Assembly (NCBI GenBank): GCA_032358165.1
Contig: JAALGY010000041.1
Location: 2,418,001-2,482,000 of the forward strand
DNA: 64,000 bases
Origin: Diplosphaera chodatii
Lineage: Eukaryota; Chlorophyta; Trebouxiophyceae; Prasiolales; Stichococcaceae
Direction of reading: 5' to 3'
This document shows positions 24,450 to 36,613 of the stretch, in pieces. Under the pieces are notes generated by a model that did not search any database, was not told the DNA's origin, and worked only from the letters and a program-made list of their open reading frames with translations. The translations under genes and the position numbers were made by a program. How positions within the stretch are numbered: position 1 is the first letter of the stretch; every line of letters begins with the position of its first letter.

Positions 24450-26013
24450 ATGCTGAGGGCGCGCGCTGCAAGCTGCCTCGTGGGGCAGCCCGCCCTCCCA
24501 CCCTGCTGGGTCACAGCGCCGCTCCCCAGCGAGCAGCACCGCAGGCAGCAAGGGTGCATTCAGAAGCAGCATGGCTCGCGCCGGCACAGGCAGCTGGTGC
24601 AGGTGGGCGCCACGTCATTCGAGGCGCCGTCGCTGGAAAGGCTACGACAGCGGCAGCGGCAACCCCAGACGGAGACGGGCGGTGATGGCGGCGGCGGCGG
24701 GTGGGGCTGGGGTGGCGGCTCAGGCGGCAAACCGCCACAGGGTGGGGGCGGCAGCGGCCATGATGACGCCGGGGATGATGACCACTCTGGGGAACCAGTC
24801 AGCAACCCGTTTCAAAGGTGATGGTCAGGAGCGGAGCCTTGTCGACAGCCACAGCGTTGCTGCTGGGCTGCACTTCAGAAGCCACAACCCAGAGTGTGTG
24901 CCACACTACAGCCCTTGATGTCGCATCATCATCGTCATCATCATGTGCTACCTCCGCAGGGTGGCTATGAGCGTCCGCTTGCGGCAGACGGCGGACTCGT
25001 GGATGCTCTGGAGGCTGGCAGCCGCCGCTGCCGCTGATGTGCTGGCGGTGCTGGTGGTCAACCACGCGGCGCATCCCCGCAAGCTGGCACCGACGTCCGA
25101 GGCCGTCCTCAGCCAGGTGCCTGCGCCACAGCTCCTGCTACCTCCTGCGGCTCCTACTCGCTGTCGCACAACAAGATACAGGCGCACGTTGGGCCGTATG
25201 CCGTCGTGCGAAATCGTGCCAATGTCATGCGAAATTGCTTGACCCAGGTGTTGGTGACGCTGCTGAATACGCTGGTGGTGGGCTTTGCCATGGAGCCGTT
25301 TGCACAGCGGGCGCGTGCAGAGCTGCTGATACTGCGGTCGGACGGCAGCCCAGCCGCGGCATCCTGGCCTGTCAGGTGCTCAGCAAAACACGGCGTGCAT
25401 GTCCGGAAACAGTTTGGTGTTTGTCTGGCTTGAGTGGAGTGCAATCATGTCCGACGGGTGAGCAGGTGTGTCATGGCACCTGCTGATCACCTCTGCATTC
25501 ACCTGCTTTGATCCATGCAGCTGGCCGCTCGCGCAACATGGCAGCGTGTCATCGTCTGGCCCAGTGCTGCTGGCACGGCGACTGCTGCGTCAGGGCGTGC
25601 AGCTGGGCCTGGTGGGGCTGCTGACGGGTTTGGCCGGCAGCGCGGCTGCGCAACAGATCGCATGCTGGCAGCGCCGCCGCGCAGCAGCACAGCAGCCTCG
25701 GAATCGGGACAGCCAGGGCATCAGCCCAGCTGGCGGCGGCCACAGAGCGGTGGACAGCTGTCGGGCGGCAGGCAAGGAGAAGAAATGGCTGCAGGCAAAG
25801 GTGGTGCAGCGCAACGCGCTGCAGCGAGTCCTGTTCATGGCAGTCAGCGCCAATGTTCGGCATGCGGCACTGTACGCGGCGGAAGATTACTTGGGCACAT
25901 ATGCCGGGTCAGCTGTGGTGCTGCACGCCATGCGGGCGCTGCTGCATGGCGCCAACTCGCTGCTGGCGGCAGCGCAGTGGCGACATATGTCAGCGCATGC
26001 CTATGCTGGCTGA
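24450..26013 (+). CDS. RER: RETICULATA-related plastid membrane protein (DUF3411 family)
   Basis: Members of this plant/algal family sit in the chloroplast envelope and influence leaf or plastid development; the molecular activity is unknown. Exon 1 (24450 to about 24821) has an Arg/Ala/Ser-rich leader (MLRARAASCLVGQPALPPC), then a Gly-rich low-complexity linker with GGGGGWGWGGGSGG and an acidic HDDAGDDDHSG, the usual layout before the DUF3411 domain. Later exons show LRQTADSWMLWRLAAAAAAD (about 24960-25115), VLVTLLNTLVVGFAMEP (about 25250-25305), ARRLLRQGVQLGLVGLLTGL with AGSAAAQQ (about 25575-25660), and NALQRVLFMAVSANVRHAAL to the end. The VFL-S-(S/A)N-RY-like motif near the C-terminus is the best family mark. 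The core is divergent from land-plant RER proteins. Its start codon follows the mL60-like stop by 17 nt. Confidence 0.72.
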
Positions 26014-26480
26014 GGAAAGTGGATAGTGCAGTTGGGGACGCCGATTGTGAATTCATTGCAGGCTAGCTGCCGGAGCAGAGGCAGCATGTCTTGCAACCTC
26101 AGCATGCACGTAGCGATCCCAGCCAGTGTCAGCACATGAGGTGCGGTGCGATGCCTTGGTTAATAGTTATCTGATGTCATAGGAGCATGTCATCAGGCAA
26201 GCACAGCAGAACCACAAGCACCCAGACAAACGAACTTGTAATGTCGGTGCTTACTGCAGCACACAAAATTTACAGAATGCCAACCAGGCAAACAAAACAA
26301 GTGTTCTAGCGATGCACACTCCCCCGCTACATGTAGCCAGTCGTCAGTGCTTCAGTCCCTCGGAACACAATGGTTTTGCCATGCTGAGACCCAGGAGACC
26401 AGTGTACCCCAGGTGAGCCCTTCGCACATACCGCTTAATAAGCGCACGGCAATCATGACCCATACCGAGATGCGTGCTTG
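26014..26480. other. Intergenic region between convergent RER and amino-acid transporter genes
   Basis: About 470 bp, more AT-rich than the exons (for example around 26160-26320), between facing stop codons. It probably contains both 3' UTRs. No other feature was recognised. Confidence 0.5.
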
Positions 26481-29400
26481 TCACACGTAGATGAGGGCGG
26501 AGACGCTTGCAAAGGTGCCAACGCCGACCACGGCAATCGGCCAGAACAACTCGAAGGTCCATTCAAAGAACTTGACCTTGTACTTGACCCTGCCAGAGCA
26601 CAGAGCATGCCACACATCAGTAGCATGCAACTGAACGAACGCTGTACAGAAACGCGCTTTGGCACAAGGCAGCCACCAAGCACGGACTTGCCCAGAAGCC
26701 GATTGACGGGCATACCTGTAGTCCATTTTGTTCAGTGGCTCCAGTGCCGGAACCACATCATTGCCGGTCTCCATGTGCTCAGCCGCCTGCACACAATTGC
26801 AGCATGTTGGCGAACACCTCACCATGAGGCTGGGCAGCTGCCGGCCGCAGCTGCGAGCAACATGCCCTCACCTTCAGGTCTGCGATGGAGTGCGCGCCGT
26901 TTGCAGTATCCTCGTATTCAGCATTAGCTGCGGCGGAGTGCTGGTGCACAGGTGCCGTGACGGACCTGTGTCAACCACAGGTTGTTGCTGCAGTATTGAG
27001 TCATCTCCCACAGCAAGCTGGGCTCATGTGTCACTACTTTTGCAACCTTTGATCCTGCAGATGCATTGTGGTGCAGGGTGGGCCTTGTTGCAGAACCTTG
27101 CAAGATGAGACCGTTGTTATTTGTACTTACTTGCGCTGCCCCGGCGGCGGCCGTCCCAGGAACCCAGCCGCCGAGTCGTCAAGACCGTCTGCCAAAGGCT
27201 CAGCCCAGAATGGATCCCTCTGCATATACCGGCGTTGGCATCTCGCCCAGCCGAAGTACAGCATGAAGTGATTGACGACCGGTACAATGTAGCTGCACGC
27301 ACATAGCATGGCCGTGAGATGTCGACTGCGCCCTGAGCACCATCAAGGCACTCCACAGTCGGAGACAACCCTCTGAACGGGCTGATATGTGAGATTAAGC
27401 AAGTGTTTGTGGTACCAGTGGGACCTACCTGACGATCAACACCCCGGTTGCGCCAGTGACAATGAGTGTCTGCATGTAGGTTTATGATCCTGGTCAGATC
27501 GGTGAGTGCTGTTGGCCTCACGCACACTGCAGCGCCTTGTGGCTGTGCACAACATCAGTGTGAGGCATGAGCCATGCAGATAGCAGGGTGCTTACCTGGC
27601 CGGACGAGTCGGCTGCAAACAGACCGACCATCAGGTAAATGACCTGATGAGAATGGAGACGATGGTCAACAATCCCGATGGTGGCGCAAAACAGGCAGAG
27701 TCAGCATCAGTCATGCATACAACGGCGCTCAGTCCATAGTTTCTGGCAACAAGGTGAACGGACCGTGATGATGAACACCAGAAACGCCTTGCGCAGGAAA
27801 GGGTACTTGTCGATGGGCCCGGGCATCCAGGCGTCCAGCACCTGCCGGACTGGGAACACCACCGGCGGCAGGCTGATGGCCAGGTACACTGCAGGCGGAG
27901 CGGCATCAACATTGGCCGCTCCAGCTTTGAAACGGTAGTTCTGCTGTCTACGGCCAGGTGCAAGCACATTATTTCAGTGTGTTGAGCTGCGGTCATGCAG
28001 AACCAGGGCCAGCGTACGTGCGATGGAGATGTTGAGGAATGCCTGCACTTCCTTTTTGCCCAGGTTGTTCTGCAGAATGTTATCTGCTGTGTCTTGCCCA
28101 AACCATGCCGCTCCTGCAACAGGGAAGCACGAGCTCCGTCTGAGCAAGGCGTTTATAAAAAGCTGGCAGCCACTACCAGTACGTGCTCGGAGATGTGACA
28201 TGACGTCAATCCGTCAGTGGCAGTTTCGCACCAAAGAAACCAATGAAGAAGTAGGTAAAGAAGGCGGCAACCTGTTGAATTCATATGTTTGGTGGAGATC
28301 ACGCAGTTGTTTGCTGATGTACCGGTTTTTTCAGGGCTGGCACAGAGTGGTTGGAGGCAAGGTCAGGCAAACTGTGATGTGCATGTGCTCACCAGGATGG
28401 TGAAACGCACAGCCCAGGAGAGGATCTTTGCGCCATCACGCCCATTCGGCATCTCGATCAGCATCGGCAGCATGATGGGCTGACTGCAGGTTGCAGCATT
28501 AGCCCCAATATGAGACTCCAAGCAATCCTTGCATCGGCACCAATCATGCACAAGTAGTAGCTCAATGACATTGGCAAGGACGGCAGGCTTACATGTAGAA
28601 AGCAAAGCCGAGTGATGAGATGGCGCTTGTTATACCATCTGCAACAGCAATCAGACGAGCAACAGGTTGAGAGTCTATCCAGTGGTGTGGCCCCGCACAA
28701 ATCTCAACGGTAGGGTATGCAGCGTGTTTATATGGCATGATGGCAGCACTCTTACCTGTAGATCCAAAGCCGCCTGTTGGTAAACCATCGGGGATTGCTG
28801 GAAAGCTGCGAATGATGCACTGCACCGTGATCCAGCCCTGCAGCGAGGCCGTTGAACGTATGGTCAGAAACATCCAGAAGGAACACAGCGGGTAGGCAAG
28901 AGCGGCACAGCTGCCCTTCAGCATGCATTGCAGCGCCTGTGGGCCGCACCGTAAGGAATAGAACAAGAACGAAGCCCACCACACCCGCATAGTCCAGCTG
29001 CATGACAGGACCAAACACTCGAGGGCCATTGTATACGTTGTATCTGATGTTGCAAGCTGTGCCTTGTGAATTAGTGTCTGCTCATGCATGAATGCACAAG
29101 CATGTGCTGAGCTTGTGTACGATTGCACGTACCGAGGTCAGGTTGTTGGGTAGGCATAGCGGCACCACGATGAGCAGCACGCAGAAGACCATCAGCATCC
29201 TGCACACTAGAACAGGCAGCTTCATCCAGCCCTCTGAGCAGCTCAGATGGTCCAGTGCTGCTTGCTGGGAACATCTTCGGTTCTGCTTTGTGCATCAATG
29301 CTGTGGTCTACAGGGTGGGGTGGATGCTGGAGGCTGAGAAGATAAACCCACCTGCCGGTCCCATTGGTCAGCCATTCCGGAGGCGTGCAGACCAGCAGCA

Positions 29401-29935
29401 GGCCGTACGAGAAGGCCTCTCCAATCTGAGACACACCGCCGGCAAGCGTGCCCAAGAGCAAAATCACGATGCCAAATTGAGAGATAAACTGCAGGATACG
29501 AAAGATGTCGTCAATGCGCTGACAACGGTCGACAGCACAGTACTGGACGCAGCAACCCACTGATGCCACTTACCCGCCATATAGGCCCCCCGACAGCGTA
29601 TGTCAGTGTATCATAGTCTACGGTGCCAGTGATGCGGCATTGCCGAATCAGCATGTCGCTGGTGTACACGTTCACAATGGCGATCAAGCAAAGTAGGAAG
29701 ACCCCCGCAATGATACCCGTGACAGCGAATGCAGCTGCGAATGCAAGACAAAGGTTCGTAAGCATTCGCCTTGAGGGTTGCCTGGACAAGTTGCGTTTGC
29801 AATGGTGCAAGGCGGTGCTGAAGGGCAGTGCGTACCAGAGATGATCAGTACCGCGCTGCCCATGATGCCAAGTACCAGCGTTGCCGTTGCACTGAAGAGT
29901 GCATGCTTGTTCTTTCTGCTGCTGAGCACCTGCAT
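26481..29935 (-). CDS. Amino-acid transporter of the AAAP superfamily (SLC38/AVT-like)
   Basis: A polytopic carrier, probably moving neutral amino acids with protons or sodium. Exon blocks in order: KNKHALFSATATLVLGIMGS (TM1, about 29827-29930), AFAVTGIIAGVFLLCLIAIV with NVYTSDMLIRQC and YDTLTYAVGGPIWR (about 29575-29735), ISQFGIVILLLGTLAGGVSQ (about 29420-29500), DGITSAISSLGFAFYM (about 28590-28640) joined to QPIMLPMLIEMPNGRDGAK (about 28390-28475), AAFFTYFFIGFFG joined to AAWFGQDTADNILQNNLG (about 28060-28110), AISLPPVVFPVRQVLDAWMP, VIYLMVGLFAADSSGQ, TLIVTGATGVLIVR, VNHFMLYFGW, and a last TM with stop at 26481. The SLGFAFY-QPIM-PML and GFFG-x-x-x-FG-x-DT-x-x-NIL motifs are typical of SLC38/AVT proteins. 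The start MQVLSSRKNKH at 29935 is tentative, since it abuts a possible acceptor and an upstream exon may exist. Confidence 0.85.
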
Positions 29936-30993
29936 ATTGTCAATATAGCACCACATTCAGCGTGCACGGGTCCTGCCGCATTCAAAGTAGCAAGGCTGGT
30001 ACCATGCGCAACAGCCAGTGGGGCCTGTATTGATCGAGACGTCAGCAGTCCCCATGCGGTTCGCTGATCAAGTACAATCACTCGCAAAAGGGCTCAGGCA
30101 TGCACTCTGATCGCCAAATCCAGCATCTAGCAGGGAGAACGTGACACAAGTGCTGGCGCCCTGCGCCAGTGTTAGGGCTGGTTGTTCATGGTGTATCCGC
30201 CGTCCTTTCGCGCGCAGTCATGCATTCAGCAGCGTAGAGGATGGAACCAAGCTGTGGAATGTCAAGCTGCGCGAATTACTGGTAACAATTGGACGCTGTC
30301 GACGGGGACTGCCAGCCACAGCTGGCTGTGTCAGCTGGGCCCGCATGCGGCAGCGCAGCGGTGAGCAAACGCTTAAACAAGCATGCAGTGGTGCAGTAGC
30401 GCGCGTAACGCCGCATTATGGTACTTCACCTGCTTGGCCTTGGGTTGCACCCCAGGCGTCATGGCGCAGTCTCCTATGCGCCGTTCCTGCCGCTCGCAGC
30501 GGTCCGCCTCAGTAGCCAGGGGTCGAAGCGTGCGGTCGTGCCCTTCGCGAGAACTACATGCAGGGTGGGCGGTTGCCAGACGCTGGCAAGTGTTGCAACA
30601 GGACGTTGTGTTCAATGCCCTTTAGCTGATGAGTCATGTGGGTCACCACGTGGATCTTCATGGCAAAATCCTGCCGCTGGCGCGGGCCGTATCCTGCCGA
30701 CATCCGCATAAGCAACAAGTTGACTTGAGACCAGATGGTCGAAGCACAGTCAGCACGGTGACGGCAACAGCAATTGCTTGCTGGTCCAGCGTTGTGTTGA
30801 GCCATGAACGGGCTTTTCGACAGTTTGCCTCACACCTGCTGCCTCGATAGAACAGCAATGCCTGAAGCGTGACCTGTCTGTGTGGACTCGCAACAACACT
30901 TGAGGTGGCAGCCACAAGGTCCCCAGAACTTCTGCAGCCACGCCTGGCGCGTCTAAGCTTTGGTCTGACGCCCAGCCTCAGCTGTGTGCAGCG
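29936..30993. other. Region between the amino-acid transporter and MoaD
   Basis: About 1.06 kb between divergent genes. It must hold the MoaD promoter and the transporter promoter, and possibly a first transporter exon. Short open frames on both strands show no recognisable domain. No tRNA-like structure was seen. Confidence 0.4.
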
Positions 30994-31245
30994 ATGGACA
31001 TCAAAGTCCTGTTCTTTGCACGAGCCAAAGAGCTGGTCGGCTGCTCAGAAGCCACATTGAGCGTGCCCGATGGCACCGACACCTCTGCGCTGCCGCGACT
31101 GCTGGCGGCAGCACACCCACGGCTGGAGGCGGTGCTCGCCACCTGCCTGCTGTCCGTCAACCTGCAGTACGTCGACGAGCAGGCCCCAAAAGTGCTGCGG
31201 CCTGGTGACGAGGTCGGGGTGATCCCGCCCATAAGCGGCGGCTGA
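30994..31245 (+). CDS. MOCS2A: Molybdopterin synthase small subunit, MoaD/MOCS2A
   Basis: An 83-residue, single-exon gene of ubiquitin-like fold. Its C-terminal thiocarboxylate supplies sulfur to precursor Z (cPMP), forming molybdopterin with the MoaE/MOCS2B subunit in the cytosol. MDIKVLFFARAKELVGCSEA is the family start, followed by PDGTDTSALPRLLAA, VNLQYVDEQAPKVLRPGDEV and the end GVIPPISGG. The terminal Gly-Gly that is adenylated and sulfurated is exactly at the C-terminus. The length matches the family. The corresponding large subunit is not in this window. Confidence 0.95.
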   Translation: MDIKVLFFARAKELVGCSEATLSVPDGTDTSALPRLLAAAHPRLEAVLATCLLSVNLQYVDEQAPKVLRPGDEVGVIPPISGG

Positions 31246-32418
31246 GCACCGCAAACACCTATGGCACCAGGAGCCGTGCCGCCATCGTACATCACACCAA
31301 AGCAGCACAGCTGGCGACTCGAGCTGCAAGGTGACCGTCGTCTTTGATGGCTGCCTGGCCTGAGCGCCGCCGTGGCAATCATGCTCAAAATCCCGGGTGC
31401 TTGCAGCTCATAGCTATGCATGCTGCAGGTGCCGCCGGAGCTGCCGGTAGACAGTTGACAGGACGTCGCTGCATTTGGCCAGCGTTTGCAACATGTACGT
31501 CGCACTGACCGAGCAGGAGGAGACCAGCCGCAAGCAGTTCGGCTTTTGCCAGAAGGCCATTACCGCAGCAGCAAGGCTTCCAGTGGTCTTTGTCACAGTA
31601 GCATGGTTTTGGCAACCATTTGACAACCGAAGTATGCTGGTCCAGCTGAGGGCTCTTCTGGGTGACCACTTTATGAATCAGGGGATCAGTAAAGGGACCT
31701 GTGAGATATGCCGCTGCCAGTGGCGCTGCATACACTACGCATACGCATGTGTACCTGTGGCTATGATGGCCTTGCTTGCACATGCACCGACTGCGTCAGT
31801 GATGCGGCCGTTGAGGGACACCGGCACAAAGCGTGCAAAAGCATGTGCACGAAGCATGCACAGATTCTGCAGCCGTTTGCACCGACCGTGCGGACTGCAC
31901 GACCACCGGACGATCAGAGCTGAACAGTGGCCCACTGCCCACACCGGCCGCCGAATACATTTCGGCGGCCCTTCCATCTCAGATCGTCAGATGCACTGGT
32001 CGGCTGATATTTCTGGCTTACAATGCCGAACAGCACAGACACCTGATCAACATTGCATTGGCGACTTGGTTCATGAGCCCGCCTCGAGGCAGCAATCAGT
32101 GTTCAATGCACCGATCTGGTCCGGTCCAAGTGTCATGTCGCCGCTCTCATGCTCCTGATCTACGCGTTGCTTCAGCATCGAGGCTGATTGAACAGGCTTT
32201 GTGACCAGATCGCTAGCGGTTCCAGCAGTACGCGTGCACCAAGCCAAACAACGAGCTGTTGGTTGGCTGTGTGCTCAAACACACGCAACACCTTCACTCA
32301 GACTAAACCGTTGACGAATCTGGAACACTACAGATCGCAGTTCTGAGGACCAGCAATGGTGCTCCTTACAAGATCTGCACTCGCGCTCTGTTCAGCGTAG
32401 ACCTCATCGCGGCGCGCC
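31246..32418. other. Gene-poor region between MoaD and the GT61 glycosyltransferase
   Basis: About 1.17 kb between two plus-strand genes. It includes an unexplained 227-codon open frame at 31475-32158 on the plus strand whose translation is rich in Cys, His, Arg and Thr and matches no family I know. The GT61 promoter must lie in the right part. Confidence 0.4.
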
Positions 32419-35400
32419 ATGGCGGAAGGCCGCAACGGCAAGCGTCGTAAGAGTGGGCGCAAGGCCGCTCAGGCAGATGCTGCCAACGCATCAGATGATG
32501 ATGGTCAGGCACCAGCCGGGCTAGACACCAATGTGCCGAATGGGGCCGAACCTGCACATGCAGCCCGCCCGCCCGGCACTGTGCAGCAGACTGATCAGAC
32601 AGATGCGCCAGCTGCAGCAGACAAGCGCACAGCCAAGAAGCCGCACACGGCACAGCCCGTAGCTGCACGTTGGCCACTGCCGACCTGGCTGCTGCAGGCA
32701 ATTGCCATGGCGCTAATTGCTTGGGCGACCACAGCGCTGACAGGTGCCTGTCCAATCACTTGCAAGTTTGGTAGCCTGCCAATTGACAATGGTCACCTGT
32801 TAATGTGCCGTGCCACATGCTTTCATGACAGCTGCAGCATATCACCCCGCTTTGATTCTGGCATCTCGGCGCAGGGTGGGCTGGCATGGCTTCTGGCAGC
32901 AGGAGCGGGAACAGCAGCCGCCATGCTGCCAGCGGCGCAGGAAGCTCACATGCAGACTTCGAGCGAGTGGTGGCGCCAGCACGCGGCCCGTTTCCTGCCG
33001 GCTGCAAATGGCGAGCGGTCAGCTACAAAGGCAAACCGGTGAGGATGCACGGCGTTGCCGCCGTCGCACACCCGTGCCGCCTTAGCTTACAATCCTGGAG
33101 TGCCAGGTGTTTGGAGACGCCAACCGACAGCAGGACCGAGCTGCCAGGCTTACGTAACCGTGCATGCAATCTGTGCCTGTTAGGCGGAGATGTGGGATGT
33201 GCGCGAGTATGAGTACTGGGATGAGGGCAGGGGCCGCTGGAGCGCTGAGCAGCCGGCAGCCTGTACAGTGCGTGGCGCCGCCAAAACAGAATCGTAAGCA
33301 GGCATGTTGTGGTGGCTTGCCGATGCACATCCCAGATGCATGCTCACATGGGACTGACACAACACAGCAGTTCAACAAGAGCAGGGCAAGTAAGGCCAGG
33401 TGACATGACATTGCAGGACGCTATGGAAGGATGGGTCCCCCAGAACCGAGGTCAACTGCAGCACCAGCCACTGCATGTATGAGAAACTATGGTGAGTCTT
33501 GGTGGGCCCAGCCAGGTGCAGTGACTGAAGCATGTGCAGGTGGACCTGCCCCCCCATGCCAGCTCCGCACAATGCGCTCGATACTGCCTGTGCAGGTACA
33601 ACAATGGCCGCTGGTACCTGCTGGTGGACGGGCCGACAGCGGTGGTGAGTCTCGTCCTAGGGTCTCCACAGGCCCACAAGAGCATCGCTGCCAGCAAGCC
33701 ACACAGCACATCCGTACGCACACCATGTGCAAAGCTCATTGATCTTGAAACACACAGGACAGCTGGAAGATGACCCGCAACCAGGAGCTGAACGTACTGC
33801 ACGTGCAAAACGCAACGGAGTTTGCAAAAGGCATCGATGCTCGGATTGTCAGTGGCGACACCCTCATCTTTGACTTCATCTACTTCCTGCACCCAGTGAG
33901 TTCATCGCAGCACGCAAGCTGGTCTGCTGCAGGCCATGCCTGCTGTGCACACATCGTAGATCGCTGGACATGCGGTGTGCAGCTGAAATTCATGCCGTGC
34001 CGACGGCATATGGACCTCCTTCACAGTTTCACCCTGTCTGCATTGACATAGCACTCAGACTGTGAGCTCTATTGCAAAGCCGCTGCATGAAAGCTGAGAA
34101 CCTTGCAAATGTTATGCAGACGGCGATTGGGCACTGGTGCGAGATGATGTTCCCGCTGTACTCCATCCTGCGCACGGAGCCCGGCTTTGCGCGGCCGGCC
34201 GCGCAGTTCGTGCTGCTGCACCTCAAGCGCTCGCACCTCATGGAGTGGGTGCGTCCTCCACGCGGCAACCTGACGAGTGGCCGAGTCAGGGCCTGGTCTC
34301 ACACCATCCCTGCATGTCCGCTGCTGCAAGCACAACACGCAAAACGCAGCCTGTCGTCATGGCTGCTGGCGAGTCGCCGGTGACGCACAAATGCCGACGT
34401 CCAGCTGTCGACAGGGGATGACTCCCTTCCGGTCGGCCGTGGCAGGTGCGCGCGGTGGTGGCTGTGACGCTGGGCGTGGCGCCGCACGCGCCGCTGCCGC
34501 CCGTGGTCATGCAGCAGGAGCAGGACAACATCCTGCTGCAGTCGGGTGCGACATGACCGCAACACATGCAAATCATGCTGCATCTTGACGGCATGCGACC
34601 GCCGAGCCTGGCTCAATATGCCAGGCGCCTGCCAGACGCTTTCGGCAGGGAAGCCCAGCGGCTGAGGTGGGCCGCCCGACACCCTACACCCTCAACCCTG
34701 AAGTTACTTCTCCTTCCGGCTGCAGTGGCGCCGCTGGAGGGGTACGCGCCGCACGAGTGGGTGTGCTTCGAGCGGGCGCTGGTGGTGCGGGACCTGTTCA
34801 CCGGCGGCACCCGCACCTTCCACTCCACGCCCGACGCCCAGGAGTTCCGGGCGGCCCTGTACCAGCAGTACGGTGAACGACTTGCCCCACCATCTCTTCA
34901 TCGTGGGATGTTGCTTTCGAACCCGAACCACAGCAACGGCTGCAACATGGCAGGAGCGTGTCCGTGTGTTTGCCTATGTGCCCAGTGGCTTGACCTGCCA
35001 GAAAAGATTTGTTTACCCTGCACGCAGATCTGCCGCCTCCGCTGCCGCGGCCCGTGCCGCGCACGATACTATTCCAGCGCAAGCGCGCCAACCGCCGCAT
35101 CCTCAACGAACACATGTTCCTGAACGTGCTCCGGGAGTTCGGAGAGGTAACATGCACCAAACCCCAGTCAGTAACTTCCTTTCACCACAACTTCAATGCC
35201 TGCTTCGGCTTTGCGGACTGTGGCGCACAGCGAGGTTGCAAGTAAGAAATTTTGACGTGTCATGTGCTGCAAGTGGTCATGTGAGCGCACGTCATGTGGC
35301 AGGTGCGAGTCGCGGAGTTCAATGAGAGCACCTCCTTCCGGGAGCAGCTGGAAGTGGTGTCCAGCACCGGCGTCTACATCAGCGTGCACACCAGCAACCT

Positions 35401-36254
35401 GGTGAGCTGTCGCCGTCAGCAGGCTCCATCCACTGTCGTTCTGCCGTCCATATGCCAGGTAGGTCTGTCAGAGTCTTGCATGGCATGCAGGGCGAGTCAA
35501 TCTGTGGAATGCAGCACTCCCCCTGTGTAACTGCAGGCCAATGCGCCATTCTTGCGACCGGGGTCAGCAGCGTTCGAGCTCATACAGCGCAACTGGGTGT
35601 GGCACGACCTGGACAAGAGCTTTCAGGTGGTTGCCACCGCTGGAGAGCCTGAACTCCCTGGTGTATTGTCAAGCTGAAGTGCCTGTCTCTGCTCACCAGC
35701 CGTGCAATCTACGCAGCCACCTGACAGCACCAAAGTAGCACTTGCCGCCGCTGCCGCTGAGCTGCTAGTGTTGCAACACCTGCAGGTGCAGACAGAGAAG
35801 ATGGGGGATATCCACCACTACGCGTGGCGTGCTCGCCACCGCAACCAGACAGCCTACATCGCGCCGCGGGATGGCGAGCGCTTTGGGAGCTGGACGAAGG
35901 ACCAGTGCGCCACCGAGGACTGTGTGGAGGTGCGGATGCTGCTGCTGCCAAGGATTTATGTTTCTGATGATCTGTTCAGGCCGGCAGCAAGCCCCTGCAT
36001 TCTGGGTCGGGACCCAATGCCCCTCAAGACTGTAGGCACCGAAGGTGTTTCCATTTCTGTTGCCCAGTCTGTCGAGCAGCTGCCAAGCTCACCATGGAAC
36101 GCACAGCACCCCCTGCTGCTCCCAGGCGCACACCAACGTGGACGTCATCGTCAACTTGGAGGAGTTCCGCGCTCTGCTGGCGAGCCGGCTGCCGCTGGTG
36201 TTTGCAGGCGCTTCTGTGGCCGAGGCTGCACTGCCCTGGCCATCGCCAGACTAG
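32419..36254 (+). CDS. Family GT61 glycosyltransferase, type II Golgi/ER membrane protein
   Basis: GT61 enzymes transfer xylose, arabinose or GlcNAc to glycans or cell-wall polymers in the secretory pathway. The start MAEGRNGKRRKSGRKAAQAD is a basic cytosolic tail. A single anchor follows (LPTWLLQAIAMALIAWATTA, about 32690-32745), giving type II topology. Luminal blocks: ARIVSGDTLIFDFIYFLHP (about 33838-33896), HWCEMMFPLYSILRTEPGF (about 34133-34190), WVCFERALVVRDLFTGGTRT (about 34760-34815), VPRTILFQRKRANRRILNEH (about 35055-35110), STGVYISVHTSNL (about 35360-35400), FELIQRNWVWHDLDKSFQ (about 35570-35625), EKMGDIHHYAWRARHRNQTA (about 35795-35855) and a final exon AHTNVDVIVNLEEFRALLAS with stop at 36254. 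The SVHTSNL...FE-x-I-RNW core is the GT61 signature; similarity to EOGT-like members is an inference. The acceptor specificity is unknown. Confidence 0.9.
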
Positions 36255-36613
36255 TACTCGTGGCGTTTACAGTTGCGCACACTGGGCGGCTAATTTGCAT
36301 GAACGCTCGATTGCTTGTTGTGTCATGATGTGGGGTCATGGTTGCAGCGCCAATGCTGGCCGGTTTCATCAGAGATGGTCTACAAACCCAGTACTGCTTG
36401 TATCTTCACTGTGTAGGACGACCCTGCTCAGCGCAGGCAATCGCGTACTTGGGTAGACCACCAGTGACAGATGCTCATGTACAGATCATGCCTGCCGTCG
36501 TGTTGCAGTCTACACAGCCTGCAAACTCCTGAATAGCTACTCTGCCATGATCTAGCGTGTTGTTGATGCCGATGTTGCAAACAAATGGTTCCCCAACCTC
36601 TGATTCTAACACC
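36255..36613. other. Intergenic region between convergent GT61 and RNase J genes
   Basis: About 360 bp between facing stop codons; expected 3' UTRs only. Nothing else was recognised. Confidence 0.5.
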
